DNA from: CAZSAL01 sp964604825
Lineage (GTDB): Bacteria > Elusimicrobiota > Elusimicrobia > 2-01-FULL-59-12
Direction of reading: 5' to 3'
Assembly (NCBI GenBank): GCA_964604825.1
Contig: CAZSAL010000079.1
Span: 1-7,014 of the forward strand
DNA length: 7,014 nt
Position numbers and translations under genes: made by a program. Positions 1 through 7,010 of this stretch are shown in pieces; positions within the stretch are counted from its first letter, which is position 1, and every line of letters starts with the position of its first letter. The notes beneath the pieces are model-generated. The model was not told where the DNA came from. It searched no databases and saw only the letters and a list, made by a program, of their open reading frames with translations.

Positions 1-1977
1 GGAGATGGAAAGGCCTGACCGCGTGGCAAATCTAAAACCCAACGCCTTCAAATCGTCAAGCTGATCGACAGTGCGCGAGTGCCCCAGGACGCGATAACAA
101 CGGTCAACCAGCTCAGCCAGTTCTCTTTTTCCCATGTTGTTGTTGATATGGCCGAGTTCTGGGGGAATAACGGCGTTGAAGATGACGCGTCCAACCGTCG
201 TCCAGTCTTTCCATCTGGAAGGGTTGGCATTTTCTTCCGGGCTTAATTCCGGTTCCACCATGCGATTGATGCCGCGAACTTTGATTTTTGAGTGCAGCGA
301 AACCTCATCCCGCTGAAATGCCGCTTCGACTTCGTCTCGGGAAGAAAAGAATTTTCCTTCACCATGATCGCCGACCTTAACCTTGGTCAGATAGTTGCAA
401 CCGAGCACCATATCCTGTGAAGGAACGGCGATCGGGCGTCCCGATGCGGGCGAGAGGAGATTATTGGCTGAAAGCATCAACAGGCGCGCTTCAAGCTGTG
501 ATTCCAGCGAAAGCGGGATATGCACCGCCATCTGGTCTCCGTCGAAATCCGCATTGAAAGCAGCGCAAGTCAAAGGATGAAGCTGGATGGCTTTACCTTC
601 GATCAAAACCGGCTCGAAAGCCTGTATGCCAAGACGGTGCAGTGTCGGAGCGCGGTTCAGGATCACCGGATGGTGTTTTGTAACCTGATCCAGAATGTCC
701 CAGATCTCCGGCTTTACCCGCTCCAGCATGCGTTTAGCCGCCTTGAGCATCACATTTTCCTTTTTCATCAGTTCTCGAATGATAAAGGGTTTGAAAAGCT
801 CAAGAGCCATTTCCTTAGGCAGTCCGCACTGATGCAGCTTAAGATTCGGGCCAACAACGATAACGCTGCGTCCAGAATAATCAACGCGTTTACCCAGCAG
901 GTTCTGACGGAAGCGTCCCTGCTTGCCTTTGAGAATATCGGAGAGAGATTTTAAGGGTCTGTTGCCGGCCCCAACAACCACTTTGCCACGAGCGCCATTT
1001 TCAATCAGGGCATCGACTGCTTCCTGCAACAGACGCTTTTCATTATGAATCATGACTTCCGGCGCACGCAGGGATTCGATATGCTTCAAACGGTTGTTGC
1101 GGTTAATGATGCGGCGGTACAAATCATTCAGATCAGACGTCGCAAACCTTCCGCCTTCGAGCGGCACCAGAGGACGCAGATCGGGCGGAAGTACCGGCAG
1201 GATCGTAAGAATCATCCATTCGGGCTTGACCTTCGAACGCTGCAGCGCTTCCACAATTCGAAGACGTTTTACAAAACGGCTGCGTTCCGCATCGGAAGTG
1301 GACTTCTTCACTTTTTCGTGCAGATCGGCCGCTTCAAGGGGAATATCAATTTTAGAAAGCAGCTCGCGGACAGCTGCGGCTCCGATCCCAATCTTTACTT
1401 TGCCGCCGTGCTCCTGGCGGATTTTCTGATATTCCTCTTCAGTAAGCAGCTGTTTTGATTCAAACAGGACTTTCCCGTCTGAATCTTTAAAATCTTCCAG
1501 AACGATATATCGAGCGTAATAAATCACACGCTCCAAATCGGATATCTTGATATTCAGAAGAGTTCCTACGCGGGAAGGCGTCTTACGCAGAAACCACACA
1601 TGTGCTATGGGTACCGCTAATTCGATATGACCCATGCGTTCACGGCGGACTTTTGATTCGGTAACTTCTACGCCGCAGCGGTCACAGATAACGCCTTTAT
1701 TTTTGACCCATTTATATTTGCCGCAATTGCACTCCCAGTCGCGCACAGGCCCAAAAATCCGTTCGCAGAAAAGACCGTCGCGCTCAGGCTTGAACGTACG
1801 GTAATTGATGGTTTCCGGCTTGCGCACCTCGCCGTATGACCACGACAATATTTGTTCGGGACTTGCCAGGCTGACGCGAATTGCGTCGAAATTCCCGAAA
1901 TTAAGTTCCTTGTCCGCTTTTTTCCGCTCGCGGCCAGACGAAGGCAGTTTCTTTTCCAAAAGTTGCTGAAAGGACAT
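1..1977 (-). CDS. rpoC: DNA-directed RNA polymerase subunit beta', N-terminal part (cut by window edge)
   Basis: This is the beta prime subunit, which with beta forms the catalytic cleft of RNA polymerase. I translated all 659 codons present and found no internal stop or frameshift. The zinc-binding domain near the N terminus has Cys83, Cys85, Cys98 and Cys101 in the family spacing C-x-C-x12-C-x2-C. The switch-region motif GKRVDYSGRS is at 362-371 and LNRAPTLHRLGIQ starts at 440. The catalytic NADFDGD loop is at 475-481, with the three Mg-binding aspartates D477, D479 and D481. The reading ends in a segment resembling the GFRFATRSG motif, so the bridge helix, trigger loop and second zinc site lie beyond position 1. 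The ATG at 1977 is chosen because an AGGAGG site precedes it and the N terminus aligns with family members. The gene follows rpoB by 21 nt and is surely co-transcribed with it. The sequence looks closest to chlamydial and related RpoC (recalled similarity, not a search). Confidence 0.98.
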   Translation of the reverse strand, partial: MSFQQLLEKKLPSSGRERKKADKELNFGNFDAIRVSLASPEQILSWSYGEVRKPETINYRTFKPERDGLFCERIFGPVRDWECNCGKYKWVKNKGVICDRCGVEVTESKVRRERMGHIELAVPIAHVWFLRKTPSRVGTLLNIKISDLERVIYYARYIVLEDFKDSDGKVLFESKQLLTEEEYQKIRQEHGGKVKIGIGAAAVRELLSKIDIPLEAADLHEKVKKSTSDAERSRFVKRLRIVEALQRSKVKPEWMILTILPVLPPDLRPLVPLEGGRFATSDLNDLYRRIINRNNRLKHIESLRAPEVMIHNEKRLLQEAVDALIENGARGKVVVGAGNRPLKSLSDILKGKQGRFRQNLLGKRVDYSGRSVIVVGPNLKLHQCGLPKEMALELFKPFIIRELMKKENVMLKAAKRMLERVKPEIWDILDQVTKHHPVILNRAPTLHRLGIQAFEPVLIEGKAIQLHPLTCAAFNADFDGDQMAVHIPLSLESQLEARLLMLSANNLLSPASGRPIAVPSQDMVLGCNYLTKVKVGDHGEGKFFSSRDEVEAAFQRDEVSLHSKIKVRGINRMVEPELSPEENANPSRWKDWTTVGRVIFNAVIPPELGHINNNMGKRELAELVDRCYRVLGHSRTVDQLDDLKALGFRFATRSGLSIS

Positions 1978-1981
1978 TAGG

Positions 1982-1987
1982 CCTCCT
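1982..1987 (-). promoter_or_regulatory. Ribosome binding site of rpoC
   Basis: The minus strand reads AGGAGG here, with only four bases (CCTA) before the ATG at 1977. The spacing is slightly short, but the match to the 16S tail is full. It lies wholly in the 21-nt rpoB-rpoC gap, so rpoC has its own initiation site rather than overlapping rpoB. Confidence 0.85.
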
Positions 1988-1998
1988 GGGACACTGGA

Positions 1999-4900
1999 CT
2001 ACTTGGATCCGACCTCTTCAGTAATTTTTTCCGTTGTCTTGCCCTCATTTTTTCCCTGGCTGTTCCCTCTTAACAATTCAATGTTAAGGCCAAGCGCACG
2101 AAGTTCCCTGGCAAGCACTTTGAATGATTCGGGAACTCCCGGTTCGGAGAAAGTCTCTCCTTTAATAATGGCTTCGTACATTTTTGCCCGACCGGCAACA
2201 TCGTCGGATTTTACCGTCAAAAATTCCTGCAGACAATGCGCCGCGCCGTAGGCTTCAATCGCCCATACTTCCATTTCACCGAACCGCTGCCCCCCAAACT
2301 GTGCCTTGCCGCCAAGCGGCTGCCGGGTAATGAGCGAGTAGGGGCCGGTGGAACGGGCATGTATTTTATCTTCAACCAGGTGGGCTAATTTGATTATGTA
2401 CATGTAGCCAACCGTAATTTTCTCCGCGAATGGTTCTCCAATACGGCCATCATAAACGGTGAATTTGCAGTAATCGGTAGGGAGGAACTCTTCAGGAACG
2501 CCTTCTTTTCTAAGCTTCTCCTTGGCCTGACGAACCATAGCCACAACCTGTTCTTCTTTTGCTCCATCAAAAACGGACGAATTCATCTGAACGTCAAGGT
2601 TTTTCGCTGCCCAGCCAAGCATTGTTTCCAACAACTGCCCGACATTCATTCGAGACGGCACACCCAGGGGCGAAAGGACTACATCCACCGCACGACCGTC
2701 TGGCAGATGCGGCATATCTTCCACCGGCACGATGCGCGAAACAACCCCTTTATTCCCGTGACGACCGGCAAGCTTGTCCCCCACCTGCACCTTGCGCTTG
2801 GTGGCGATATAAACTTTTACGATTTTATTTACCGTTACAGGGAGCTCATCGCCGACTTTAAGACTTTCTTTTTCGCGCGCCAGTTCTACTCGAAGCTGCT
2901 GCTCCTTGCGCTGGACATAAAGCTTGATTTTTTCTTTCTCTTCATCGGCTTCGCGGGACGTAAATTTTTTGGCATCCTTCAGCTCTTCCACATGCGCCAG
3001 GCGGGCCTTGCGATCTTCCCGAAGAACTTCGATAAGCTTGTCATAGCGCGCTTCAATTTCGCGCCCGCGTCGGTTCTCTTCCTTGACCGCCATTTTCTCG
3101 CGGCGGATAAAGTTGCGAACATTAATGACCTTCCCAGCAACGCCAGGCGGAACGCGCAGGGATGCGTCCATGGTATCTTCGGCTTTTTTGCCGAAAATCA
3201 CTTTCAGAAGCCGTTCTTCGGGGGTAACCTGCTGTTCACCTTTGGGTGCAACTTTGCCCACGAGGATGTCTCCCGGCACCACTTCCGCACCGGGCCGGAT
3301 AATACCGTGTTCATCCAGATTAATCAGCGAATCCGCACCGACATTCGGGATATCTCGGGTGATCTCTTCCGCTCCCATCTTTGTGTCGCGTGCTTCCATC
3401 TGGAATTCATGGATATGAACCGACGTCAATAAATCGTCACGGACCACACGCTCAGACAGCAGGATCGCATCTTCAAAATTGCATCCCTCCCATGGCATGA
3501 AGGCCACGAGCAGGTTGCGTCCAAGAGCCAATTCACCATCCGCCGTTGCCGGGCCGTCCGAAATAATCTCTCCTTTTCGGACTTTCTGCCCTTTCCTTAC
3601 AAGCGGTTTCTGGTTGACTGTAGTATCCTGGTTTGAACGCTGATACTTACGCAGGCGGTAGATATCGATGTGCGTATCTTTAGAAGAATCCCCTTCGGGC
3701 AACGGGTCTTCGCTGTAAATTGAAATCTCGTCGGCACAGACAGCGACGACTTCTCCAGCGCGTTTTGCGGTGATTGCGGCTCCCGAATCGCGGGCCACAC
3801 GCTCTTCAATGCCCGTACCTACCAGCGGCGGCTCAGCGGTAAGAAGCGGTACCGCCTGGCGCTGCATGTTGGAACCCATTAATGCGCGATTCGCATCATC
3901 GTGCTCCAGAAACGGGATCAACGCCGTCGAAACAGAAACGACCTGCATGGGAGATATATCCATGTAGTCAATTTCTGACGGGTCAAATTCGCGGAAATCT
4001 CCGCGGTAACGGCACAGGACGCGCGGCGTCTGAAATTTGCCATTTTTATCAATGACCGCATTCGCTTGCGCCACAACAAGGTCGTTTTCGCGATCCGCCG
4101 TCAGATACTCAACTTCGTCCGTAACGCGCCCATTGGTTACCTTACGGTAGGGGGACTCGATCAGACCGTATTCATTAACTCTTGCATAGCAGGCAAGCGA
4201 CGAGATGAGGCCGATGTTAGGACCTTCCGGAGTTTCGATCGGACAGATACGGCCGTAATGCGTATGATGCACGTCGCGGACTTCAAATCCAGCGCGCTTC
4301 CGGTGCAACCCACCGGGACCGAGAGCGGAAAGACGGCGCTTATGCGTCAATTCGGCAAGAGGATTTGTCTGATCCATAAACTGAGAAAGCTGCGACGATC
4401 CGAAAAATTTACGCACAATCGCCACTATGGGCGCCGCGTTCATGATACCGCGAGGGGCAAGAGTCGCTTTATCCTGAACGTTCATGCGTTCGCGGACAAT
4501 GCGCGCCATCTGCGAAAGGCCTATGCGAACCTGATTCTCCAGCAGTTCACCTACGGCGCGTACACGCCGGTTTCCGAGATGATCAATATCATCCATCTCT
4601 ATGGGGAACGTTTCTTTCCCTATCGCTACTTCACTGATATCGTTATTTAGCAGGATCATGTAACGCAGAGTAGAGACAATGTCTTCAATACAGAGTGTGC
4701 GTTTACGATCGGAAGGAATTTCGAATTTAAAGCCAGGCCGATGAACCAGCCAATCCGTTAGAGGCGCCAATTTCTTATTAAGTTTGTAGCGGCCTACACG
4801 GGTGAGATCATATTTACGGATGGATTTGAACAGTAGATTGTCAAGATAACTTTCCGCCTGATCAGCAGCGATAAATTCCTGCGCCCGAAGCACGCGGTAT

Positions 4901-5823
4901 ATGGTATTAATAGCGTCTTTACGGCTCTTAATATTGTCCTTGGCCAGGGTATTGCGGATGGCAACATCGTTTACTGCGGGGTCAAGCACCAACACCTTAA
5001 CCTGGGTGACTTTTTTGGCATGAAGTTGGGCTATATTCTCCCGAGTCAATTCCCGGTTCGCCTCAAAAAGGACTTCGCCGGAAGACTTAACAATAACATC
5101 GGAAGCCAGGACGCGCCCGACTGCTTTATCCGCCTTGTCGCCCTCGACGCTGATTTCTTCACTGTCATAGAAAACGCGGAGAATTTCTTCATCGCTTTCC
5201 AGACCTATGGCCCGCAGAAGGACGGTGGAAAGCAATTTCTTATGCTTGTCGAGCCGCACGAATATGGCGTTATTCAAATCAAATTCAAATTCGACCCATG
5301 CCCCGCGGTAAGGGATTACACGGGCGAAATAAAGTTTTTTGCCGTAGGCGCTGATTTTCTTCTCTTCATCTTCTTCAAAAATCACACCGGGAGAACGATG
5401 AAGCTGGCTGACTACAACCCGTTCCGCACCGTTAATGATAAATGTGGCATTTTCCGTCATGAGCGGGATGTCGCAGATATAAACGTCCTGTTCGGCAATC
5501 TGCTTCACCTTACCGTTTTCTTCTCGCTGTAAAATACGGAAAGTAGCCTTTAAAGGCGTAGAATAAATGGCGTCCTTCATCATGGCTTCTTCAACGGTGT
5601 AGCGCGGCTCGCCCAATTCATACTGGACGAATTCCATGGTCAGGCTTTCGTCATTGTTCGAAATGGGAAAAACATCCATGAATGCGGCCTGAAGTCCCTG
5701 AATTTTGCGTTTCGCAGGAGAAACATTCCACTGCAGAAATTCTTCCATGGAAGTTTTCTGCATGGCCAGAAGTTCCGGCAACGTAATAATGGACGGAATA
5801 CGCGAAAAATTAAGCTTTTCCAA
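1999..5823 (-). CDS. rpoB: DNA-directed RNA polymerase subunit beta
   Basis: This is the complete beta subunit, 1274 residues, the rifampicin-binding half of the RNA polymerase catalytic core. The N terminus (FSRIPSIITLPELL) and RSPGV at 143-147 are typical of the family. Residues of about 225-300 hold a shortened equivalent of the E. coli SI1 insert. The rifampicin cluster around SQFMDQTNPL has D484, H494 and S499, equivalent to E. coli D516, H526 and S531, so no classic resistance change is seen. A highly charged coiled coil at about 907-988 occupies the SI2 position. The catalytic-centre lysines are K1017 (GDKLAG) and K1025 (GNKG), equivalent to E. coli K1065 and K1073. The C-terminal clamp contact (GGKAQFGGQRFGEMEVWA) is intact and is followed by a charged tail of about 25 residues. 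The start is TTG at 5823: a perfect AGGAGG lies six bases upstream, and the next in-frame Met (residue 21) would remove conserved N-terminal sequence. It lies between rplL and rpoC in the usual operon order. Confidence 0.99.
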   Translation of the reverse strand: MEKLNFSRIPSIITLPELLAMQKTSMEEFLQWNVSPAKRKIQGLQAAFMDVFPISNNDESLTMEFVQYELGEPRYTVEEAMMKDAIYSTPLKATFRILQREENGKVKQIAEQDVYICDIPLMTENATFIINGAERVVVSQLHRSPGVIFEEDEEKKISAYGKKLYFARVIPYRGAWVEFEFDLNNAIFVRLDKHKKLLSTVLLRAIGLESDEEILRVFYDSEEISVEGDKADKAVGRVLASDVIVKSSGEVLFEANRELTRENIAQLHAKKVTQVKVLVLDPAVNDVAIRNTLAKDNIKSRKDAINTIYRVLRAQEFIAADQAESYLDNLLFKSIRKYDLTRVGRYKLNKKLAPLTDWLVHRPGFKFEIPSDRKRTLCIEDIVSTLRYMILLNNDISEVAIGKETFPIEMDDIDHLGNRRVRAVGELLENQVRIGLSQMARIVRERMNVQDKATLAPRGIMNAAPIVAIVRKFFGSSQLSQFMDQTNPLAELTHKRRLSALGPGGLHRKRAGFEVRDVHHTHYGRICPIETPEGPNIGLISSLACYARVNEYGLIESPYRKVTNGRVTDEVEYLTADRENDLVVAQANAVIDKNGKFQTPRVLCRYRGDFREFDPSEIDYMDISPMQVVSVSTALIPFLEHDDANRALMGSNMQRQAVPLLTAEPPLVGTGIEERVARDSGAAITAKRAGEVVAVCADEISIYSEDPLPEGDSSKDTHIDIYRLRKYQRSNQDTTVNQKPLVRKGQKVRKGEIISDGPATADGELALGRNLLVAFMPWEGCNFEDAILLSERVVRDDLLTSVHIHEFQMEARDTKMGAEEITRDIPNVGADSLINLDEHGIIRPGAEVVPGDILVGKVAPKGEQQVTPEERLLKVIFGKKAEDTMDASLRVPPGVAGKVINVRNFIRREKMAVKEENRRGREIEARYDKLIEVLREDRKARLAHVEELKDAKKFTSREADEEKEKIKLYVQRKEQQLRVELAREKESLKVGDELPVTVNKIVKVYIATKRKVQVGDKLAGRHGNKGVVSRIVPVEDMPHLPDGRAVDVVLSPLGVPSRMNVGQLLETMLGWAAKNLDVQMNSSVFDGAKEEQVVAMVRQAKEKLRKEGVPEEFLPTDYCKFTVYDGRIGEPFAEKITVGYMYIIKLAHLVEDKIHARSTGPYSLITRQPLGGKAQFGGQRFGEMEVWAIEAYGAAHCLQEFLTVKSDDVAGRAKMYEAIIKGETFSEPGVPESFKVLARELRALGLNIELLRGNSQGKNEGKTTEKITEEVGSK

Positions 5824-5839
5824 GCTTAACCTCCTAAGC
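5824..5839 (-). promoter_or_regulatory. Ribosome binding site of rpoB, held in the loop of a small inverted repeat
   Basis: The AGGAGG at 5835-5830 sits six bases before the TTG start and decides that start. The arms GCTTA (5839-5835) and TAAGC (5828-5824) are exact inverted repeats, leaving GGAGGT in the loop. The stem is only five pairs, so its stability is modest. The arrangement could present the site in a loop or be chance. Its upstream arm shares two bases (5838-5839) with the larger hairpin at 5838-5859, so the two cannot both form fully. Confidence 0.75.
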
Positions 5840-5859
5840 CCGCCATACTTCTGGCGGGC
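5838..5859 (-). promoter_or_regulatory. GC-rich hairpin between rplL and rpoB
   Basis: A perfect 8-bp inverted repeat (GCCCGCCA / TGGCGGGC) with a 6-base loop begins 7 nt after the rplL stop codon and ends 2 nt before the rpoB ribosome binding site. The downstream side is TTAGGAGG rather than a run of T, so it does not look like a full intrinsic terminator. In E. coli the rplL-rpoB gap carries a partial attenuator and an RNase III site that lower rpoBC output relative to the stalk proteins. By position, this hairpin may play a similar role in attenuation, processing or protection of the rplL 3' end. That function is inferred. Confidence 0.6.
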
Positions 5860-5866
5860 GCTAAAT

Positions 5867-6253
5867 TTACTTTACTTCAACTGTAGCGCCGACTTCGGCC
5901 AGTTTTTTCTTGATTTCTTCAGCCGCTTCCTTAGTAAGACCTTCTTTAACATTTTTCGGTGCGCCCTCAACAAGGTCCTTGGCCTCTTTCAATCCCAGGC
6001 CAGTGATCTCGCGAACCACTTTAATGACCGGGATTTTATTAGCCCCGGCGCTTGCCAAGACAACAGCAAACTCGGTCTTTTCAGCTGCCGCTGCAGCGCC
6101 GCCCGCAGCAGGCGCCGCTGCTCCTGCCGGCGCGAAAGCCATTGGGGCCGCAGCCTTGACGCCAAATTTTTCTTCCAACGCCTTTACCAGCTCCGACACT
6201 TCCAGAACCGATAATTTTGAAATTTCTTCAACCAATGCCGTCTTGTCCGCCAT
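5867..6253 (-). CDS. rplL: Large ribosomal subunit protein bL12 (L7/L12)
   Basis: This is the ribosomal stalk protein, 128 residues, whose dimers bind L10 and recruit and activate the translational GTPases. The N-terminal dimerisation and L10-binding domain covers about residues 1-33. A flexible Ala/Pro/Gly hinge covers about 34-57. The globular C-terminal domain covers about 58-128, with the conserved stretch from NKIPVIKVVREITGLGLKEA through KDLVEGAPK, which carries the factor-binding surface. Length and domain order are ordinary for the family. The ATG at 6253 is chosen because GGAGG lies five bases upstream and the protein then begins MADKTALVEEI as expected. An in-frame GTG at 6292 would add 13 non-conserved residues and would have its ribosome binding site inside the gene. 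It is 63 nt downstream of rplJ and 43 nt upstream of rpoB. Confidence 0.99.
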   Translation of the reverse strand: MADKTALVEEISKLSVLEVSELVKALEEKFGVKAAAPMAFAPAGAAAPAAGGAAAAAEKTEFAVVLASAGANKIPVIKVVREITGLGLKEAKDLVEGAPKNVKEGLTKEAAEEIKKKLAEVGATVEVK

Positions 6254-6258
6254 AACTT

Positions 6259-6263
6259 CCTCC
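6259..6263 (-). promoter_or_regulatory. Ribosome binding site of rplL
   Basis: GGAGG on the minus strand is followed by AAGTT and the ATG at 6253. It is visibly stronger than the site before rplJ, which fits the need for several L7/L12 copies per L10 in each ribosome. That link between site strength and stoichiometry is inference. Confidence 0.85.
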
Positions 6264-6316
6264 GTGCCACCACTATTTCCCCGGCGTGTCACCGACCGTG
6301 CTCAGTGGGGGTCTTA

Positions 6317-6838
6317 TTATTTTCCTTCTGATTTCTTTGAGATGGCATCCAATACGTTCACCAAATCCCGCATCGGAGCCTGCATCACACTGACTAAATT
6401 AACTAAGGGAGACTGCAGCGTTCCCAGCAATATTGAGAGCAAGACTTCACGTGAAGGAAGACCGGCGATCTCTTTTAGCTGGGCGCCAGAAAGTACCTGC
6501 CCATCCAGATACCCGCCCCTGATCTTTATATTCTCGTGTGTCTTGGCAAATTCAAAAACCGTTTTGATCGAACTGGTTGCATCGCCTTTTTGAATGACTA
6601 TAGCCGTGGGCCCTTCAAGGGCGTCGGCCAACGCCTGGATCCCCGCATTCTTCAGGGCAATCCGGGTCAACGAATTTTTAACGACGCGGCATTCACTCTG
6701 CTGCGAACGAAGCTTCAAACGCAATTCATTGAACTCGACAGTCTTCAAGCCCTTAAAGGCTGCGACCATCAAGCCTTTGCATTCACGCGCCTGCTTCTCC
6801 AGCTCTTGAACAGATAATTCTTTTTCAGTTGTTGGCAT
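6317..6838 (-). CDS. rplJ: Large ribosomal subunit protein uL10
   Basis: L10 is 173 residues from the chosen start. It anchors the L7/L12 stalk to 23S rRNA next to L11. The RNA-binding domain is N-terminal and includes the diagnostic VVKNSLTRIALK at 52-63 and GPTAIVI at about 76-82. KIRGGYLDGQ and AGLPSREVLLSILLG follow. The C-terminal helix (about 140-173) is where L7/L12 dimers dock. The ATG at 6838 gives MPTTEKELSVQELEKQ, which lines up with the E. coli N terminus to within a few residues. Other in-frame starts are ATG at 6856 and TTG at 6865, the latter inside a small hairpin. The ribosome binding site is weak (AAGAAAA about 8-14 nt upstream). In many bacteria the L10-L7/L12 complex represses its own mRNA by binding a long structured leader. 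Here only 53 nt separate the start from a 5S rRNA, so a long classical leader is absent. Confidence 0.97.
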   Translation of the reverse strand: MPTTEKELSVQELEKQARECKGLMVAAFKGLKTVEFNELRLKLRSQQSECRVVKNSLTRIALKNAGIQALADALEGPTAIVIQKGDATSSIKTVFEFAKTHENIKIRGGYLDGQVLSGAQLKEIAGLPSREVLLSILLGTLQSPLVNLVSVMQAPMRDLVNVLDAISKKSEGK

Positions 6839-6891
6839 TTTTGATTTTCTTAACATAACCCGCAAAAGACGGGTCGAATAAATAAAAATAA
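6839..6891 (-). other. 53-nt AT-rich spacer between 5S rRNA and rplJ
   Basis: Directly after the 5S 3' end the minus strand is a 15-base tract of only T and A (6891-6877), suitable as single-stranded RNA for RNase E-type trimming of the 5S precursor. The rplJ leader hairpin and a weak ribosome binding site follow. No convincing -35/-10 pair is visible, and there is no hairpin followed by a T run. The simplest reading is that transcription leaving the rRNA operon could enter rplJ, but this is not shown directly. Confidence 0.6.
6858..6874 (-). promoter_or_regulatory. Small hairpin in the rplJ leader
   Basis: ACCCGT and GCGGGT can pair as five Watson-Crick pairs plus one G-U around the loop CTTTT. 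Downstream on the minus strand comes TATGTTAAG, not a T run, so it is a poor intrinsic terminator. It lies about 20 nt before the rplJ start and overlaps the upstream alternative start at 6865. It may be a structural remnant of a leader or a processing barrier. Function is unknown. Confidence 0.45.
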
Positions 6892-7010
6892 CCCCGGCAG
6901 CGACCTACTCTCCCGTACCCTTGCGGGTACAGTACCATGGGCCCTGGTGGGCTTAACTACCGAGTTCGGAATGGGATCGGGTGTGGCCCCACCGGAAAAA
7001 CCACCGGGAA
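6892..7010 (-). rRNA. rrf: 5S ribosomal RNA
   Basis: The minus strand carries a full 5S of about 119 nt. Conserved elements visible are the GGCCACACCCG segment, the loop C region CCATTCCGAACTCGG, GTTAAGCCC, and the 3' segment GAGAGTAGGTCGCTGCCGGG. The 5' end (CCCGGTGG, 7008-7001) pairs with the 3' end (CGCTGCCGGG, ending at 6893) to close helix I. Helix IV has the GTACCC / GGGTAC stem around a GCAA loop. The exact ends are set by helix I and could be off by one or two bases. A 23S gene would be expected further upstream, beyond 7014. The 5S lies on the same strand as rplJ and immediately before it, where rplA is usual. Confidence 0.96.

Noticed and set aside
520..1458. Plus-strand open frames opposite rpoC
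   Set aside because: The minus strand is continuous RpoC through all of it, including the catalytic NADFDGD loop. The plus-strand frames are shadows.
2707..3432. Plus-strand open frame of 241 codons opposite rpoB
   Set aside because: It lies wholly antisense to well-conserved rpoB, has no ribosome binding site I could see, and its translation shows no family resemblance.
6254..6292. Thirteen-residue N-terminal extension of L7/L12 from GTG at 6292
   Set aside because: The extension is not conserved in sequence type and includes the ribosome binding site of the ATG at 6253.
5910..6593. Plus-strand open frame of 227 codons opposite rplL and rplJ
   Set aside because: Its Ala/Pro-rich composition is the mirror of the L7/L12 hinge, and it crosses two conserved genes and their spacer.
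6852..6857. TATGTT on the minus strand as a -10 box for rplJ
   Set aside because: Only four of six positions match, there is no good -35 at 16-18 bp, and the leader would be only a few bases long.
6839..6865. Longer L10 starting at ATG 6856 or TTG 6865
   Set aside because: The added residues overlap the leader hairpin and extend past the usual N terminus. The ATG at 6838 fits family length better, although 6856 cannot be fully excluded.
6858..6891. Intrinsic terminator after the 5S rRNA
   Set aside because: The hairpin comes after the T/A tract rather than before it on the minus strand, and the bases following the hairpin are not T-rich.
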